Shown in pieces: positions 5,833 through 8,578 of a stretch of DNA of 8,578 nt (position 1 is its first letter; each line of letters opens with the position of its first letter). The stretch comes from Actinomycetota bacterium (GTDB lineage: Bacteria > Actinomycetota > Acidimicrobiia > Acidimicrobiales > Acidimicrobiaceae). Below the pieces are notes generated by a model. It saw only the letters and a program-made list of their open reading frames with translations, was not told the DNA's origin and searched no databases. The translations under genes and the position numbers were made by a program. Location of the stretch: contig DAHVOF010000059.1 in NCBI GenBank assembly GCA_027318945.1, positions 1 to 8,578 on the forward strand, given 5' to 3'.

Positions 5833-6924
5833 CTAGCCATTTACGTAAGTCGAAATGCTTGCACCCTGAGATATCGCTGAACTGACCTCTGAAGCTACAG
5901 TTGATCCACTCACGAATCCGAGCGGCTCGCTCTCCTTATTCGCCTGCGCGACAGTGCTTGGATCTGCCAAAGCCTTCTGGAATGCATCGCGGAGGACGGC
6001 AAGCCTGGCTGCAGGAATTCCCGGAGGGCCAGCAAAGTCGTAATCAAGCACGCTTAGAGCTTCAGCTTCTTTGATTGCGGCGCTTTGTGCGGATGTGAGC
6101 GTGGTCGAGGAAAGCGCCTGGCTCAGAGTTACTGCGGTACCTGCGGCTGAAACCAGTTTTGGCAGGGTAGGCGCGGATGTTACCAACAGGGCCTTAGCCT
6201 GCCCGCCGTCCAGCATCGACAAGAACGGCGGCATGTTCTCAAATGCGTACTGGCCGTCGCCTGCAAGGAAACCTTGCTTGAGAGCGCTCACCGATGTAAA
6301 GCCCGTTACAAAGGTGTGAGGGATGTTGAACGCACCAAGTACCACTCTGTTGAACATGTCTCCGGTACCATTGCGGACGTCTACTACTTTGATTGGTGTC
6401 TTGATGGTCAGAAGCTGTGAGAACTTGGTGACTCCAGAATTAGGAGATGTCACAAAAACCGACGGTGAAGTCCCCGCCTGTCCGACCCAGCTAAGCTTGG
6501 TGAGATCAAAGCTTTGGCCAGGCTGTTTTTCGATCAAACTCGCAATGTCGCCACCGGTGTTGACGACGCTGAGGGTAAGCCCGTTCGGTGACGCCGCAGC
6601 CATCTGGTTTGTTCCAACTACCGTGCCGCCCCCATTGACATTTTCGACGTTGACGGTAGCACCGAGATACTTGCCCAGGGCCGGCGCTATGATTCGCGCG
6701 TAAAGGTCAAAATCGCCCCCCGGATTGTCGGGTGCGATGAGAGTAATGGTCTTACCCTTGAAGTAAGATGCCGCCGACGCAGCCGCCGATGTCGTCGAAG
6801 GCGCAGCAGAGTTCGAGGTGCTTGCAGAGCCAGAAGACGAACTAGATCCGCAAGCAGCCAACAACATTCCCGCTGACGCTACTGCCACGCCTATGGCAGA
6901 GGCCTTCAATCGCGATTTATTCAT
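5833..6924 (-). CDS. tctC: Tripartite tricarboxylate transporter substrate-binding lipoprotein (TctC/Bug family)
   Basis: This is a 363-residue extracytoplasmic solute-binding protein. Residues 1-25 form a lipoprotein signal peptide with a basic n-region (MNKSRLK), a hydrophobic core and the lipobox LAAC; C25 would be lipidated. A Ser/Thr/Ala linker of about 30 residues would tether it to the outer face of the membrane. The Bug fold begins at about residue 55. Signature features are NPGGDFDLYAR (67-77), the ligand-binding first loop, and NGGGTVVGT (97-105). Late in the protein, DFAGPPGIPAARLAVLRDAF matches the family's usual conserved C-terminal segment. The ATG at 6924 was chosen because GAGAGG (6937-6932) lies seven bases upstream; the in-frame ATG at 6951 would add nine residues ahead of the signal peptide. 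It sits 143 bp downstream of the fused permease gene on the same strand and is probably its operon partner. Known ligands of the family are di- and tricarboxylates and aromatic acids; the ligand here is unknown. Confidence 0.92.
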   Translation of the reverse strand: MNKSRLKASAIGVAVASAGMLLAACGSSSSSGSASTSNSAAPSTTSAAASAASYFKGKTITLIAPDNPGGDFDLYARIIAPALGKYLGATVNVENVNGGGTVVGTNQMAAASPNGLTLSVVNTGGDIASLIEKQPGQSFDLTKLSWVGQAGTSPSVFVTSPNSGVTKFSQLLTIKTPIKVVDVRNGTGDMFNRVVLGAFNIPHTFVTGFTSVSALKQGFLAGDGQYAFENMPPFLSMLDGGQAKALLVTSAPTLPKLVSAAGTAVTLSQALSSTTLTSAQSAAIKEAEALSVLDYDFAGPPGIPAARLAVLRDAFQKALADPSTVAQANKESEPLGFVSGSTVASEVSSAISQGASISTYVNG

Positions 6925-7015
6925 ATCGTTTCCTCTCCCCATACTTTTCATGATTGCACCTAATTGCCTTTCTGATTATTCTGTCGCGTGAGAGCTATGT
7001 CCCGTCGCAACGGTC

Positions 7016-7044
7016 TGGAGCGCCGCCCCCTAGTGACCGCTCCA
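7016..7044 (-). repeat. Intercistronic stem-loop between permease and tctC
   Basis: TGGAGCG (7016-7022) and CGCTCCA (7038-7044) form a 7-bp perfect stem around a 15-base loop, beginning 24 bp after the permease stop codon. No T-run follows on the minus strand, so it is not a standard terminator. It could be a partial terminator or an RNA-stability element that sets the ratio of binding protein to permease, or it could be chance. Confidence 0.35.
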
Positions 7045-7067
7045 ATGACGATTACCAATGATAGTTT

Positions 7068-8578
7068 CTATATCATTCCGTGGAAGGTCAGGTGAAAGAG
7101 CTGGACAAAGGCAAATGCAAGCAGCGCTGTCACAATTGTTGCCGTTACCGCAAACGCTAAACGCCTCCAAATGCTCTCTATATCCCTATTCACCAACGCA
7201 TATATGAAGGTAACGAGCGGGATTCCTATCTCAAAGCCAAGAATCAGCGCACCAGCAACAACTCCGAAGAACCAGAGTAACGCTATGGACTCCCGGATAT
7301 TTTGCTGCTTGCGATCTTTCTTGGTTTGAGGCTGTTCTTCGTGCTCCATCCTGGTCATAACCGCTACTGATGCCAGCTCCTCGCCATCAGGAACCAGGTC
7401 TGGTCCCGGTGTAGCAGTGACAATATCGCTGGTTCCACCTTCGGGAGCTGATGAATGTTGCTCAGCTCTGTGGACCAACCAGTATCGAAGATCCAACGTC
7501 AAGCGATAGACGGATACCACAGCGGCGAGTATGCCGACGGCAACTGGTATTTCTCCTGCTTGTGCGGGATAGCTGGACCCCACTATGAAATAGACGATTG
7601 AAAATACCGCCATCACGAGATCGAACATCCACTCCATCAAGGGATGTTTGACAGCCTGGCGGGCTATCTCTTTTTTGTTCTTATGCCACCTCCTGCCTGC
7701 CGAGATTATTAAATAAATCGCGACTAAGAAAAATATGTCCGCAAGTGGACTTTTGTAGATGAAATGCCAGCCATAAAGTGAGTCGGTCAAATGCACATTG
7801 TCGTCGAATGTTCCTCCCAGTACCAGTCCGATTGCTGCTGCTGCGACGGAATAGCCAAGGTCTCTCACGACAACGCCCAGGATGCTAAAAATGACGAGCA
7901 GGTAGATTCCCATGGTTGTATTTGCGTCCGCAAAGCTGCCAAGTGTGGCGAGGGCGATTATGAACGGGAACATAAAAGGACCCTTGATCCCCGTTATTCG
8001 CGCAAGTTGTGGTGCGAGGAGCAGTCCAAGCACGCAGGACAGCAGGCCAGCTATCGCCATGACCCACATCATAGAATACGGAAGAGTGGGAGATCCCTTG
8101 AGAAGTGTCGGTCCAGGCTCAAGTCCGAGAATCGTGAGAGCTGCAATGAAGATTACCATACCGAGTCCGGAGGGAAGTCCGAGTGCCACCGCGGGTATCA
8201 AAGATCCGACTTCTTTTGAAAGCGATGAGCCCTCTGCTGACATTAAACCTTCGGGTACTCCGGTTCCGAACTGGGATCCTCGTTTGGACGTTTTCTGTCC
8301 AACTCCGTACGATATAAAGTTTGAGGTGAATCCTCCGATTCCCGGTACAAGTCCCAACAATGTCGCTATTATTGCTGACCTTGCGACGTGGTACCAACGC
8401 CGAAACGTTTCAGCGATCCCAAGACGTACCTGAGTTCCGAAGCCTTCCCCGAGCTGAGAGAGATCTACGGCAGTTACCGCTTTTCGACTTCCATACATCT
8501 TCACCATCTGAGTGATCGCGAAGACTCCGAGTGCGAACGGGACAACCCCAATTCCGCTATAGAGCGTAGGAAGTCCCA
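7068..8578 (-). CDS. tctA: TctA-TctB fused permease of a tripartite tricarboxylate transporter (5' end outside window)
   Basis: The minus-strand frame is open from the stop at 7068 to the right edge, giving 502 visible residues; the start lies beyond 8578. An internal ATG at 8507 is not the start, because the 23 codons before it (GLPTLYSGIGVVPFALGVFA and onward) continue the TctA consensus. Visible residues 1 to about 295 are the C-terminal half of TctA. They include the repeat-type loop LLGLVPGIGG, GVPEGLMSAEGSSLSKEVGS and LPSGLG, with many membrane helices. From about 314 to the end is a TctB-like unit with four to five hydrophobic helices (HPLMEWMFDLVMAVFSIVYF near its start). A charged, Pro-rich loop of about 60 residues lies between its second and third helices. 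TctA is the large permease and TctB the small one, normally separate genes. The full protein is probably about 700 residues or more. The gene precedes tctC in the same direction. TctA is certain; the TctB assignment is likely. Confidence 0.88.
   Translation of the reverse strand, partial: GLPTLYSGIGVVPFALGVFAITQMVKMYGSRKAVTAVDLSQLGEGFGTQVRLGIAETFRRWYHVARSAIIATLLGLVPGIGGFTSNFISYGVGQKTSKRGSQFGTGVPEGLMSAEGSSLSKEVGSLIPAVALGLPSGLGMVIFIAALTILGLEPGPTLLKGSPTLPYSMMWVMAIAGLLSCVLGLLLAPQLARITGIKGPFMFPFIIALATLGSFADANTTMGIYLLVIFSILGVVVRDLGYSVAAAAIGLVLGGTFDDNVHLTDSLYGWHFIYKSPLADIFFLVAIYLIISAGRRWHKNKKEIARQAVKHPLMEWMFDLVMAVFSIVYFIVGSSYPAQAGEIPVAVGILAAVVSVYRLTLDLRYWLVHRAEQHSSAPEGGTSDIVTATPGPDLVPDGEELASVAVMTRMEHEEQPQTKKDRKQQNIRESIALLWFFGVVAGALILGFEIGIPLVTFIYALVNRDIESIWRRLAFAVTATIVTALLAFAFVQLFHLTFHGMI

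Noticed and set aside
6323..6703. 126-codon open frame antisense to tctC
   Set aside because: It lies fully opposite a well-supported gene and has no family features.
6925..6951. Longer tctC start at the in-frame ATG at 6951
   Set aside because: The ATG at 6924 has a better ribosome binding site (GAGAGG, seven bases upstream) and yields a standard lipoprotein signal peptide.
7791..8433. Open frames antisense to the permease gene (142 and 173 codons)
   Set aside because: They lie opposite a strongly supported membrane protein gene and have shadow-like composition with no start signals.
8505..8507. ATG at 8507 as the start of the permease
   Set aside because: The frame stays open to the edge and the upstream 23 codons match the TctA family, so this Met is internal.

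Overview
This 8.6-kb stretch comes from a bacterial chromosome (or large replicon) and looks like part of a catabolic and uptake cluster. The best taxonomic clue is the solute-binding protein. It is a lipoprotein with an LAAC lipobox followed by a long Ser/Thr/Ala-rich linker, a style typical of Gram-positive Actinomycetota. Base composition looks only moderately GC-rich by eye, so a lower-GC actinobacterium is my guess. This is inference, not proof.

Layout. Positions 1-764 hold no convincing gene. A Shine-Dalgarno-like box at the extreme left edge suggests a minus-strand gene begins there and runs out of the window. Positions 765-2498 (minus) encode a HyuB-type hydantoinase B/oxoprolinase subunit with no HyuA partner in view. 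A 478-bp divergent intergenic region (2499-2976) separates it from a FadR-type GntR regulator on the plus strand (2977-3738, GTG start). Convergent to the regulator is a class I SAM-dependent methyltransferase (3863-4531, minus). Divergent from that is a two-domain cupin protein resembling gentisate 1,2-dioxygenase (4713-5714, plus), preceded by a near-consensus sigma70-type promoter with a 7-bp inverted repeat spanning its -10 box. A strong hairpin terminator follows the cupin gene. The last part is a minus-strand operon for a tripartite tricarboxylate transporter (TTT). It comprises a permease gene in which TctA and a TctB-like domain are fused (7068 to beyond the right edge), followed by the TctC-type binding lipoprotein (5833-6924).

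How the parts may work together (inference). The TTT system would capture and import a carboxylated compound. The bicupin enzyme would oxidise it or its metabolite, possibly by ring cleavage. HyuB, with an unseen HyuA, would act on a cyclic amide or perform an ATP-dependent carboxylation or hydrolysis. The methyltransferase would modify an intermediate. The GntR/FCD protein is the obvious candidate regulator, sensing a carboxylate ligand. The substrate cannot be named from the sequence.
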